The notes below the pieces were generated by a model. The model was not told the DNA's origin and searched no databases. It worked only from the letters and a program-made list of their open reading frames with translations. This document shows positions 1 through 5,079 of a stretch of 5,079 bases of DNA, piece by piece. Origin of the DNA: Thermodesulfobacteriota bacterium (GTDB lineage Bacteria > Desulfobacterota > DSM-4660 > Desulfatiglandales > HGW-15). The stretch is from assembly GCA_025454125.1 (NCBI GenBank), contig JALOPA010000710.1:1-5079 (forward strand). The letters are read 5' to 3'. The translations under genes were made by a program, and so were the position numbers. Within the stretch, counting starts at the first letter, position 1, and the number at the start of each line of letters is the position of its first letter.

Positions 1-504
1 GCGCTCCCCGTAGAGCGCGCCATGGGACTGGGCGCAATCCTCGATCACGAGGAGACCGTGTCTGCGGGCAAAGGTCATGATCTCTTCCATGGCACACGGA
101 TGGCCGTAAAGATGAACCGGCACGACGGCCTTGGTGCGGGCCGATCTCGCGCGTTCGAGCAAATCCGGGTCCATCGTGTAGGAGTCGCGCTGAATGTCCA
201 CCAGGACCGGTGCGGCCCCGCACATCTCCACCGCCGCCACCGTGGCGACGGCCGTGTGGGACACGGTGATGACCTCATCTCCCGGGCCCACCCCCAGACC
301 CCTCAAAACGAGGTGAAGCGCTTCTGTCCCGTTTCCCAAGCCCAGGGCATAGGGAACGCCAATGTAATCGGCAAACTCCCTTTCAAAGGCCGCAGTCTCC
401 TCGCCCAGAATGTAGCGTCCGGCGCTGAGCACCCTCTGAATGGCCTCATCAAGGGCCGCGCGGTGGGAGAGGTAGTTTGCGAGAGGGCTGGTCTGAGGGA
501 TCAT
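1..504 (-). CDS. DegT/DnrJ/EryC1/StrS family PLP-dependent sugar aminotransferase, N-terminal part (3' end beyond left edge)
   Basis: This frame is open from an ATG at 504-502 to the first base of the window, giving 168 residues of a family usually about 360-400 long. Visible family features, in order, are SAGRYILGEE at residues 27-36, the phosphate-binding-cup segment GNGTEAL at 57-63, GPGDEVIT followed by VSHTAVATVAA at about 73-91, HLYG at 131-134 and EDCAQSHGA at 155-163. In this fold the Asp of that last motif (D156) pairs with the PLP pyridine nitrogen. The Schiff-base lysine should lie roughly 20-30 residues further on, outside the window. Family members transaminate keto groups of NDP-sugars using glutamate or glutamine in the cytoplasm. 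The start overlaps the stop of the upstream SDR gene as ATGA (504-501) and has no clear Shine-Dalgarno, which suggests translational coupling. The partner SDR points to NDP-amino-sugar synthesis for a surface glycan. The exact sugar and the carbon aminated cannot be told from this fragment. Confidence 0.93.
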   Translation of the reverse strand, partial: MIPQTSPLANYLSHRAALDEAIQRVLSAGRYILGEETAAFEREFADYIGVPYALGLGNGTEALHLVLRGLGVGPGDEVITVSHTAVATVAAVEMCGAAPVLVDIQRDSYTMDPDLLERARSARTKAVVPVHLYGHPCAMEEIMTFARRHGLLVIEDCAQSHGALYGER

Positions 505-1493
505 AAGTATTCGCGAATGTGTTGATAGTAGAACTGAAGCGTTTCGGCCAGACCCGCTTCCAGGCTGAAGCGGGGGTTCCAGTTCAGAGCCTTGCGTATC
601 TTGCCGTAATCGGCGTAGTAGTCGCCGATATCGATGGGCCTTCGGTCTTCGGGAAAGGGGATCACCTCAAAGGTGCCTTTTCCGTGCACGCGGATCATGA
701 GGGCCGCCAGATCCTTCAGGTTGACCCGCTCGGGACTCCCCAGGTTGTAGATCTCGCCGGGGCTCTGCTCGGAGAGCGCCGCTGCGAGCAAGGCATCGGT
801 CACATCGTCCACGTAGTTGAAGTCCCTCACCTGCAGACCATCGCCCCACACTTCAATCCGCTTGCCCTCGACGAGGTTCCTGATCCAGATGCCGAGGAAG
901 GTCTGCCGGGCATCCTTGATCCGCATGCGCGGGCCATAGGTGTTGGTGAGTCGTAGGGCACAGGTACGGACGCCGTACACCTTACTGTATAGGATGTGGT
1001 ACCACTCCCCCGCCATCTTGTTGATGCCGTTCACGTCGGTGGGATGGAGCAGGTGGCCTTCATGGACAGGAAGAAAGTCCGGCCTGCCATAAATCTGTCT
1101 GGTGCTGGCGTAAACGATTCGGATGGCAGGGTTGTGTTTACGGCATGCTTCAAGGATAAAGAGTTGGGAGCGGCAATTGATGTCGAGATCTACAAATGGG
1201 TTTTTCATGGAATCGAGATGGCTGGTTTGCCCTGCGAGGTTGAAGAGATAATCCTGACCCTGGACCAGGTAAGCCATGCTGAATTCATCCCGGATATCGG
1301 CAATATTGATCCGGACTCGGCTCTCGTACCCTTTGAGATTGAAGAGATTGCCCCCGTACTCGGGAATGAGGCTGTCCACCACTGTTACCAGTGCCCCCAG
1401 ATCCGCCAGGGTCCTGGCCAGATTGCTCCCGATGAAACCTAGTCCTCCGGTGATCAGAACGCTCTTGCCTGTGAAATCCTTCAAATCGACCAT
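501..1493 (-). CDS. NAD-dependent epimerase/dehydratase (extended SDR, NDP-sugar modifying) with atypical active site
   Basis: The product is 330 residues, the usual length for extended SDR sugar epimerases and dehydratases. The N-terminal Rossmann signature TGGLGFIG (15-22) carries the G16-x-x-G19-x-x-G22 cofactor motif. VVD ending at D40 fits binding of the adenosine ribose of NAD, and IADIRD (64-69) supplies the adenine-contacting Asp. LAGQTSH (86-92) is the conserved NAD strand. STRQIYG (130-136) matches the ST-x-x-V/I-YG motif with its catalytic Ser/Thr. The next motif reads NGINK (155-159): K159 is present, but the catalytic Tyr of YxxxK is replaced by Asn. Downstream, LTNTYGPR (182-189) and WGDG...VRDFNYVDD (216-230) are typical substrate-binding segments of UDP-glucose 4-epimerase-like enzymes. 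The protein should act in the cytoplasm on an NDP-sugar and share a product stream with the aminotransferase gene it overlaps by 4 nt. The ATG at 1493-1491 puts the Rossmann motif at the normal distance from the N-terminus, although its Shine-Dalgarno is weak. The SDR family call is firm; the reaction is open because of the missing Tyr. Confidence 0.93.
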   Translation of the reverse strand: MVDLKDFTGKSVLITGGLGFIGSNLARTLADLGALVTVVDSLIPEYGGNLFNLKGYESRVRINIADIRDEFSMAYLVQGQDYLFNLAGQTSHLDSMKNPFVDLDINCRSQLFILEACRKHNPAIRIVYASTRQIYGRPDFLPVHEGHLLHPTDVNGINKMAGEWYHILYSKVYGVRTCALRLTNTYGPRMRIKDARQTFLGIWIRNLVEGKRIEVWGDGLQVRDFNYVDDVTDALLAAALSEQSPGEIYNLGSPERVNLKDLAALMIRVHGKGTFEVIPFPEDRRPIDIGDYYADYGKIRKALNWNPRFSLEAGLAETLQFYYQHIREYL

Positions 1494-1528
1494 ACTTGAT
1501 AGAACATCTTTATAGATTTTTATAGCAA

Positions 1529-1557
1529 TTTATATAGAATTTTGCTAAAAATAGCAA
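1529..1557 (-). promoter_or_regulatory. Predicted sigma-70-type promoter for the SDR/aminotransferase operon
   Basis: On the minus strand, TTGCTA (1557-1552) stands 17 bases from TATAAA (1534-1529). These match the TTGACA and TATAAT consensus at 4 of 6 and 5 of 6 positions with ideal spacing. Transcription would start near 1522, leaving a leader of about 30 nt before the SDR start codon at 1493. In such AT-rich DNA chance matches are common, so this is a candidate only. Confidence 0.45.
1542..1557. repeat. Perfect inverted repeat TTGCTA-AAAA-TAGCAA
   Basis: Two 6-base arms (1542-1547 and 1552-1557) flank a 4-base A spacer. A third copy of the arm, TAGCAA, sits at 1523-1528, 29 bp (close to three helical turns) from the last one. 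It is too short and weak to be a transcription terminator in this position. An operator for a dimeric regulator, or simply coincident -35 hexamers, is more likely. Confidence 0.5.
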
Positions 1558-1571
1558 TAAATTTATATAAC
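1542..1571 (+). promoter_or_regulatory. Predicted sigma-70-type promoter for the small membrane protein gene
   Basis: TTGCTA (1542-1547) is followed after 18 bases by TATAAC (1566-1571); TATATA at 1564-1569 with a 16-base spacer is an alternative -10. The predicted start near 1578 would leave a leader of only about 10 nt before the ATG at 1589, in line with the absence of a recognisable Shine-Dalgarno there. This site overlaps the divergent minus-strand candidate, so the two could not be occupied by polymerase at once. It is a candidate by pattern only. Confidence 0.4.
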
Positions 1572-1588
1572 CTTCACGGTTTTCCGTT

Positions 1589-2218
1589 ATGCAAAGCAGT
1601 CCTTTGCCTGCGCAGAAAAGGGTTCTAAGGGGGGTCCTCGCGGCCGTCCCGGTCGGCCTGTTGCTTCTTCTAGTCTTATGGGGCAGGGTTTTCTACGGAT
1701 CCATGGAGGCTTACAACACAGGGGAAGCCCTTCTCAAGGGAAATCAGACCATCCGGGCCGTCACCTATTTCGACCGTTCTCTCCACTGGTATGCTCCGCT
1801 CAATCCCTATGTGGAAAGATCTGCAAAACGGCTATGGGAGATCGGTGAGGCTGCGGAACAGCAAAAGGATATCCGTCTGGCCCTGATCGCGTATGAATCC
1901 ATCCGAAACGGGTTCCACGGAGTGAGCCACGTTTTTAAGCCCGGCAGGGACTGGATTCAACGCTCTGAGAGCAAGATCCTGTCCCTCGCTTCCCTTCAGG
2001 GAAAAGGAGCGGTTGGTTCCCCCAAAAAGGATCCCCAGCCGGATGTGCTGTGGAGCGCGGTCGTGGTCACGAGCTTCCTGGGGTGGATCGGAAGTCTTCT
2101 TGGACTGATCGTGGCTACGTTCAGACAGGGAGAGACTCGAAGGGGTAAGGGTATTCTCTGGCTAGGGTTCTCCTTTTTGTGTTTCGTTCTGTGGCTGCTT
2201 GGCATGGCCAAAGCCTAA
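1589..2218 (+). CDS. Small membrane protein with TPR-like extracytoplasmic domain, function unknown
   Basis: The 209-residue product begins with a basic stretch and a strong membrane helix (about 15-36, rich in Leu and Val). A soluble helical segment follows (about 38-135), then a short Gly/Pro/Lys linker, then two further membrane helices (about 155-177 and 188-206). The short loop between the last two is strongly basic (RQGETRRGKG, 179-188). With the basic N-terminus, the positive-inside rule places the helical domain in the periplasm and that loop in the cytoplasm. The soluble part resembles degenerate tetratricopeptide repeats: GEALLKG then AVTYFDRSLHWYAP (45-70), and GEAAEQQKDIRLALIAYESI (86-105). 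This points to protein-protein contact rather than catalysis. No enzymatic motif is visible. I have an unverified impression that similar short TPR-plus-membrane proteins occur near polysaccharide genes in Deltaproteobacteria. The upstream in-frame stop at 1568-1570 leaves ATG 1589 as the only ATG start near the predicted promoter; no clear Shine-Dalgarno precedes it. Confidence 0.85.
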   Translation: MQSSPLPAQKRVLRGVLAAVPVGLLLLLVLWGRVFYGSMEAYNTGEALLKGNQTIRAVTYFDRSLHWYAPLNPYVERSAKRLWEIGEAAEQQKDIRLALIAYESIRNGFHGVSHVFKPGRDWIQRSESKILSLASLQGKGAVGSPKKDPQPDVLWSAVVVTSFLGWIGSLLGLIVATFRQGETRRGKGILWLGFSFLCFVLWLLGMAKA

Positions 2219-2258
2219 GCAGCCTGCCACGCTTTCGGTGCCGCCCGGGCTTCCATGA

Positions 2259-2867
2259 TTATTCCAATTTGAAATTCTCCAGACAGGACGTCCCTTCTTT
2301 CCAGACTTTGATGAGATACCCTTTGTAAGGGCTGTTCTCGATCGTCTGAATCACTTCGCTCTTCCATTCCGGCAACAGCTCGGCCTGCTGGACAACGCGC
2401 AGCATGTTTTTCCCGCCAAGGAAGGGAGAAAAGTAGAACATGACAAAACAGGGGGGATACCCCTCCAGAGACCCGCTGCGGTAGGGCTCTTCGACGAAGA
2501 TGTTATGCCCGTTCTTCAAAGGCTGCCGCGTGTATCCCATCTCGGGATATCGAAAAGCATAGTGGTTGTGATGCTCGTAGAAGACAGGGATTTCGGCGCC
2601 CGACCTCTCGGTGACTCCGAAGTTCGATCCCAGCCCCTCCCGGTTCACCTCGTTTGGGTAGAACATCCCGTCTTGATTGACCGCGAAGACGATCAGGGCG
2701 AGCGCTATGAAGACCTGAAAAACCCTTTGCCCGATTTTCTTGATGACGAAGAAGGACAGAACAAATCCCAGGAAAGGGATGATCTGAACATGATAGCGAA
2801 TCATAGGGCAGCAGAAATCAATGGCGAGCGGCAGGATCACATAGTGGAGCACGTGGAAAAATGCCAC
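2259..2867 (-). CDS. C-terminal fragment of frameshifted GT-C family glycosyltransferase
   Basis: This ORF, with a GTG at 2867 as its first possible start, encodes 202 residues. The frame stays open upstream to a stop at 2969-2967, without ATG. It begins inside a hydrophobic segment (FFHVLHYVILPLAI), continues with RYHVQIIPFL (24-33), which matches the conserved R-Y/H-x-x-P-x-x-P-F element late in PMT/ArnT-like integral glycosyltransferases, and has further membrane helices at about 28-42 and 49-64. A soluble, probably periplasmic tail (65-202) follows. An independent protein starting mid-helix, with no Shine-Dalgarno, is unlikely; the 149-nt overlap with the upstream ORF in another frame marks it as the displaced end of that gene. 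It converges on the plus-strand gene ending at 2218, 40 nt away, with no convincing terminator between them. If the frameshift is real in the organism, this part is probably not made, unless from the weak internal GTG. Confidence 0.75.
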   Translation of the reverse strand: MAFFHVLHYVILPLAIDFCCPMIRYHVQIIPFLGFVLSFFVIKKIGQRVFQVFIALALIVFAVNQDGMFYPNEVNREGLGSNFGVTERSGAEIPVFYEHHNHYAFRYPEMGYTRQPLKNGHNIFVEEPYRSGSLEGYPPCFVMFYFSPFLGGKNMLRVVQQAELLPEWKSEVIQTIENSPYKGYLIKVWKEGTSCLENFKLE

Positions 2868-3855
2868 CAGCAGGAGCGAAAGGTCGTAGACGATTTTGGA
2901 CCGGGCTGTTTTCCTTCTGCCCTGAGCTGCGTTTCTCTGGAGCGAATGACCTCCACAGGACGTCCTTCATCCTCAGGATCCCAAGGACGAACACCAGGAC
3001 CACGGCAACCAGAATGTCGGGGACCATGATGAGGAAGCGATCGGATGCGGATTCAACGCAGCGGAAGATCACCGAGGGGATGTCCAGGAAGGAGTCCAGC
3101 GCACCGAGGGAGTTCCCTTCAAGAAACGCCGGCATGGCCTTGGGAGTGATGACCAGAAAATAAATTCCCACCAGAAGGAGCACGGGAAGGAGGACCGACA
3201 CGCTTCGAAGGACCCGCTGCCGCAAAGTCCCTGATTCAAAGAGCGTGTAAAAGGCTATGCAGCCGCCTACGATAAAACCTGTTTCTTTTGTCAGTGACGC
3301 AAGCAAAACGAAGACAAGGGCCTTGGCATATTCCTGCCTGAACCAGGTCCCGATGGCATTGATCGTAAAGAGAAGAAGCGGGATTTCCAGGTACATGGAG
3401 CGGGTTTGAGTGAGCACGACAGGGTGGATGAGAACGGCCAAACAGAGCAAAAAGGAATTTGTCCTGCCGAGAGACGTCGATATGAGATTGAAAAAGGATA
3501 CGAGCGCCAGGGCGGCCATGAAGAAATGAATCACATGCAAAGAAACGAGTGCAGCCGTTCCTCCGCCGGTGACCGTGAACACGACCGCCGTGATTAGGGT
3601 CACCACATTGAGTCCATGAACATTGGGTCCGCCGTCGGCGTAGCCGGGCTCCTGCAGGAGCTTGAGAAAATTGAAGTGGGTGTTCGAAAGGGTGATTGCT
3701 GCCGGAAAGATGCTGGCCGCCGCGTCCCACACCGGAGGCTCGGTCAGGGTAGAAACATTCAAGGATAAGACAATGCAAAAAGCTAGAATCACTCGGGCAT
3801 AACGGTGATGCTCAAGCTGATCGAAAATCGCTTTTTTCCGCAGGTTTAGAGCCAA
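2818..3855 (-). CDS. N-terminal part of frameshifted GT-C (PMT/ArnT-like, family 39-like) glycosyltransferase
   Basis: The ORF encodes about 345 residues, of which the last ~40 (after about the Trp-Arg-Ser near codon 303) look like out-of-frame sequence following the frameshift. The first membrane helix is followed by EPPVWD, whose Asp sits where GT-C enzymes keep the first-loop catalytic acid. Next come EPGYADGGPNVHGLN, a conserved periplasmic-loop segment, TQTRSMYLEIPLLL, which corresponds to the T/Q-x-x-M-x-L-D/E-x-P-L element of the PMT_2 domain, and SLTKETGF before a further helix. At least seven hydrophobic segments are visible. Such enzymes move a sugar from a polyprenyl-phosphate donor to an acceptor on the periplasmic face of the inner membrane. 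No ATG or GTG lies between the preceding stop (3900-3898) and the first helix, so a TTG start is needed. TTG 3855 has GGAGGG 9 nt upstream, so I prefer it to TTG 3879. The gene probably shares an mRNA with the glycosyltransferase ending at 3898, 42 nt upstream. Sugar and acceptor are unknown. Confidence 0.85.
   Translation of the reverse strand: MALNLRKKAIFDQLEHHRYARVILAFCIVLSLNVSTLTEPPVWDAAASIFPAAITLSNTHFNFLKLLQEPGYADGGPNVHGLNVVTLITAVVFTVTGGGTAALVSLHVIHFFMAALALVSFFNLISTSLGRTNSFLLCLAVLIHPVVLTQTRSMYLEIPLLLFTINAIGTWFRQEYAKALVFVLLASLTKETGFIVGGCIAFYTLFESGTLRQRVLRSVSVLLPVLLLVGIYFLVITPKAMPAFLEGNSLGALDSFLDIPSVIFRCVESASDRFLIMVPDILVAVVLVFVLGILRMKDVLWRSFAPEKRSSGQKENSPVQNRLRPFAPAGGIFPRAPLCDPAARH
2880..2966 (-). 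other. Frameshift zone splitting the glycosyltransferase gene
   Basis: Within this stretch the protein-like signal passes from the N-terminal frame to the C-terminal frame. A shift that skips one base (+1) joins them, as a single inserted base would cause. The upper limit is the stop at 2969-2967 in the downstream frame; the lower limit is where that frame already encodes the helix LSLLLVAFFHVLHYV. A-runs on the coding strand (complements of T-runs at 2909-2912 and 2894-2897) are plausible sites of a one-base error or mutation. No classical -1 slippery heptamer was seen, and a -1 shift would not reach the right frame. Confidence 0.75.
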
Positions 3856-3861
3856 TAATCT

Positions 3862-3873
3862 CTTCCCTCCCTC
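3862..3873 (-). promoter_or_regulatory. Shine-Dalgarno deciding a TTG start
   Basis: The minus strand reads GAGGGAGGGAAG here. The GGAGGG core (3870-3865) is 9 nt from the TTG at 3855-3853. This is the strongest ribosome-binding sequence I found in the window and supports that codon over the TTG at 3879-3877, which lies upstream of it. Confidence 0.55.
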
Positions 3874-3897
3874 TCGCAATCTACACGCAAGCCTTGT

Positions 3898-5079
3898 TCA
3901 CGAACTCGCTTGCCCGACTCTGTGCAGCCGCAAAAGGGGTACTGAATCAATCGAGATCTCCCAGACAGGCGCAATGGTTTTACCTTCCTTCTTGAGAGAG
4001 GACTGGATCCCCTCTTCCCAATAGCTCACGTTGGGCCGGCCGAAGATCAGGATAAATTCCACGTCGCGAACATCTTCAGCGACGGCAAACGTCAGCATCC
4101 CCTTGTTCCTGGCATGAACGAAGAAAAGGTCCGTCGGTAGGACAGGAAAATAGACTCTTGAGCCCGAAGTCAGAGCATTCACTTCACGCAAAGCAGATTC
4201 ATTGAGAATTTCCCACCAGTAGGTTGTCTCGTATCCACGTCGATGGGCCCCGGCCAAACCGCCTACCAAGCTGTTGTAGTAGGAGAGTTCATAAGGCGGG
4301 CGCCTCGCAGGGTTGTGGAGATCCAGAGCAAAGAGAGCCAAAGAGACGACTGCGAGGCCCAGCCGAAGCAGTGTGACCGCGAGCGGTTTCGCTTGAGAGC
4401 GGGTGATGAACTTCCACAAGGCCACGAGTCCCGTGGTCATCCAGCAGGCGGCAAAGGGGAAAGCCGGGAGCAGGTATCGGATCCCGTCGATCGTCGGGCT
4501 CAACGGAAGGGCAAGAAGGACGAAAGGTGTGAGAAAACAGACCAAGCCTGCGATCATGCGCTGATCGGCCCTCAGCGTCTTGTCACGGAAAAAGCGTCCG
4601 AGCCCGACAAGAAGAAACAAGATGTGGAGGAGAGGAGTCGTGATGAAAAACATGACAAAGGGGTAGGTGAAGGGGGCCCGGTAGGAATAGACCGTGCCGC
4701 CGAATAAGACGGACAACGGGGCCCAGTCCTTTCGGGTCACGGTCTGGGCGATGAATTCCGAGGCTCTCGAAAGAGGCGAGTACCACCAGTCCGGATTGAG
4801 AAGGTAAAAGGTGAGGACCGCCGTCAACCCCAGCAGCAAAGCGGTCCGAAGCCCCTTCACGAATTCCTTTCGGTGAGAGATGAGGAACAGCGCAAGCAGG
4901 GGAAGAGCCAGAAGCACGGAGGTCGCCTTGATGCTGGCGAGGATTCCGAGAAGCAGCCCTCCCAGCCATGGCTTGCCCGCCTCCATGCCGCGGCTTGCAG
5001 ACATGACAAAGAGCATCAGAAAGGCCGTCATGGGCATGTCGGTGGCAGCGAAATGGCTGTGGGCAAAAAAATGGGGCAT
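3898..5079 (-). CDS. GT-C family (PMT_2/family 39-like) glycosyltransferase, C-terminal part (5' end beyond right edge)
   Basis: Some 393 codons are open up to the right edge. The first visible Met (FFAHSHFAATDMP, 4-16) lies in an internal conserved motif of PMT_2-type transferases, H-x-x-x-A-x-x-D-x-P, so the true start and the catalytic first periplasmic loop are outside the window, perhaps 100-200 residues away. Further family features are ASIKATSVLLALP (48-60), the counterpart of the L-T-K-x-T segment; APFTYPFVMFFITTPLLHIL (135-154); DGIRYLLPAFPF (198-209); and YELSYYNSLVGG with GAHRRGYETTYWWE (263-290), a tail motif common in bacterial family 39-like proteins. About seven membrane helices end near residue 254. 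A soluble domain of about 140 residues follows, presumably periplasmic. The role is transfer of a sugar from a polyprenyl-phosphate donor to a lipid, glycan or protein acceptor at the outer face of the inner membrane. It is followed after 42 nt, in the same frame, by the frameshifted transferase, so the two look like an operon of related but divergent enzymes. Confidence 0.9.
   Translation of the reverse strand: MPHFFAHSHFAATDMPMTAFLMLFVMSASRGMEAGKPWLGGLLLGILASIKATSVLLALPLLALFLISHRKEFVKGLRTALLLGLTAVLTFYLLNPDWWYSPLSRASEFIAQTVTRKDWAPLSVLFGGTVYSYRAPFTYPFVMFFITTPLLHILFLLVGLGRFFRDKTLRADQRMIAGLVCFLTPFVLLALPLSPTIDGIRYLLPAFPFAACWMTTGLVALWKFITRSQAKPLAVTLLRLGLAVVSLALFALDLHNPARRPPYELSYYNSLVGGLAGAHRRGYETTYWWEILNESALREVNALTSGSRVYFPVLPTDLFFVHARNKGMLTFAVAEDVRDVEFILIFGRPNVSYWEEGIQSSLKKEGKTIAPVWEISIDSVPLLRLHRVGQASS

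Larger units (their letters stand above)
1501..1570. promoter_or_regulatory. AT-rich divergent regulatory region
   Basis: Only 11 of these 70 bases are G or C, in sharp contrast to the coding DNA on both sides. The hexamer TAGCAA or its complement TTGCTA occurs three times: 1523-1528, 1542-1547 (inverted) and 1552-1557. ATAGCAA followed by TTTATATA appears twice (1522-1536, and 1551-1569 with four extra bases between the two blocks). The region lies between divergent genes, so it is the natural place for both promoters and for a regulator or nucleoid protein to bind. No known operator consensus was recognised. Confidence 0.7.

Noticed and set aside
1237..1348. Similar 16-base stretches at about 1237-1252 and 1333-1348 (gaggttgaagagataa and gagattgaagagattg) looked like a direct repeat.
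   Set aside because: They encode LFNLAG and LFNLKG within the SDR, one of them the conserved NAD-binding strand. Coincidence within coding sequence is the simpler explanation.
519..1442. Long plus-strand open frames antisense to the SDR gene (519-956 and 996-1442).
   Set aside because: They are low-complexity shadows of the GC-rich SDR coding strand, with no recognisable domains, whereas the opposite strand has unambiguous family motifs.
2221..2251. Possible hairpin in the 40-nt convergent gap (AGCC at 2221-2224 with GGCT at 2248-2251, inner CAC/GTG) as a bidirectional terminator.
   Set aside because: The stem is interrupted by an asymmetric internal loop, and no T-run follows on either strand. 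I cannot support an intrinsic terminator.
2894..2912. Programmed ribosomal frameshifting at GGAAAAC or CCAAAAT on the coding strand.
   Set aside because: A -1 shift would not lead to the downstream frame, and no recognised +1 element was seen. A simple one-base insertion or sequence error fits better.
2505..3029. Plus-strand open frame of 174 codons spanning the frameshift zone.
   Set aside because: It is highly charged, has no domain, and lies opposite clear membrane-protein coding sequence. It is a shadow frame.
3236..3778. Minus-strand 180-codon frame inside the split glycosyltransferase, considered as a sign of a second frameshift.
   Set aside because: It is Arg/Ser/His-rich with no helices, while the main frame through this stretch keeps continuous membrane helices and conserved motifs.
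5077..5079. ATG at the right edge as the true start of the upstream glycosyltransferase.
   Set aside because: The residues that follow form an internal conserved motif (H-x-x-x-A-x-x-D-x-P), so the gene continues beyond the window.

Overview
The window holds part of a bacterial cell-surface polysaccharide or glycan-modification locus. Two nucleotide-sugar enzyme genes and two multi-membrane-spanning GT-C type glycosyltransferase genes lie on the minus strand. One small membrane protein gene lies on the plus strand between the two pairs. The coding DNA is moderately GC-rich. The gene repertoire and the small TPR-like three-helix protein suggest a Gram-negative bacterium, possibly of the Desulfobacterota (Deltaproteobacteria) or a related phylum; that placement is inference and weak.

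Layout, left to right. Positions 1-504 (minus) are the N-terminal 168 residues of a DegT/DnrJ/EryC1/StrS-type PLP sugar aminotransferase, cut by the left edge. It overlaps by an ATGA tetranucleotide the stop of an extended-SDR NAD-dependent sugar epimerase/dehydratase at 501-1493 (minus). The SDR has Asn where the catalytic Tyr of YxxxK is expected. A very AT-rich intergenic region (22 of 95 bases are G or C) separates it from a divergently transcribed 209-residue protein at 1589-2218 (plus) with three predicted membrane helices. Plausible divergent promoters overlap there, and their -35 hexamers are the two arms of one inverted repeat. Forty bases further on, the plus gene converges with a minus-strand glycosyltransferase gene at 2259-3855 that is split by an apparent +1 frameshift into an N-terminal ORF (2818-3855) and a C-terminal ORF (2259-2867). 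Upstream of it, 3898-5079 is the C-terminal 393 residues of a second glycosyltransferase of the same broad family, cut by the right edge.

Working model: the SDR and the aminotransferase make a modified, probably amino, NDP-sugar in the cytoplasm. The GT-C enzymes transfer sugars from polyprenyl-phosphate donors to acceptors at the outer face of the inner membrane. The small TPR-like membrane protein may assist or scaffold. No RNA gene, mobile element, CRISPR array or long repeat was seen. No gene-free stretch exceeds 100 bases. Apart from the frameshift, the SDR active-site substitution and the promoter architecture, this looks like an ordinary surface-glycan region, and I do not see evidence of a wholly new system.
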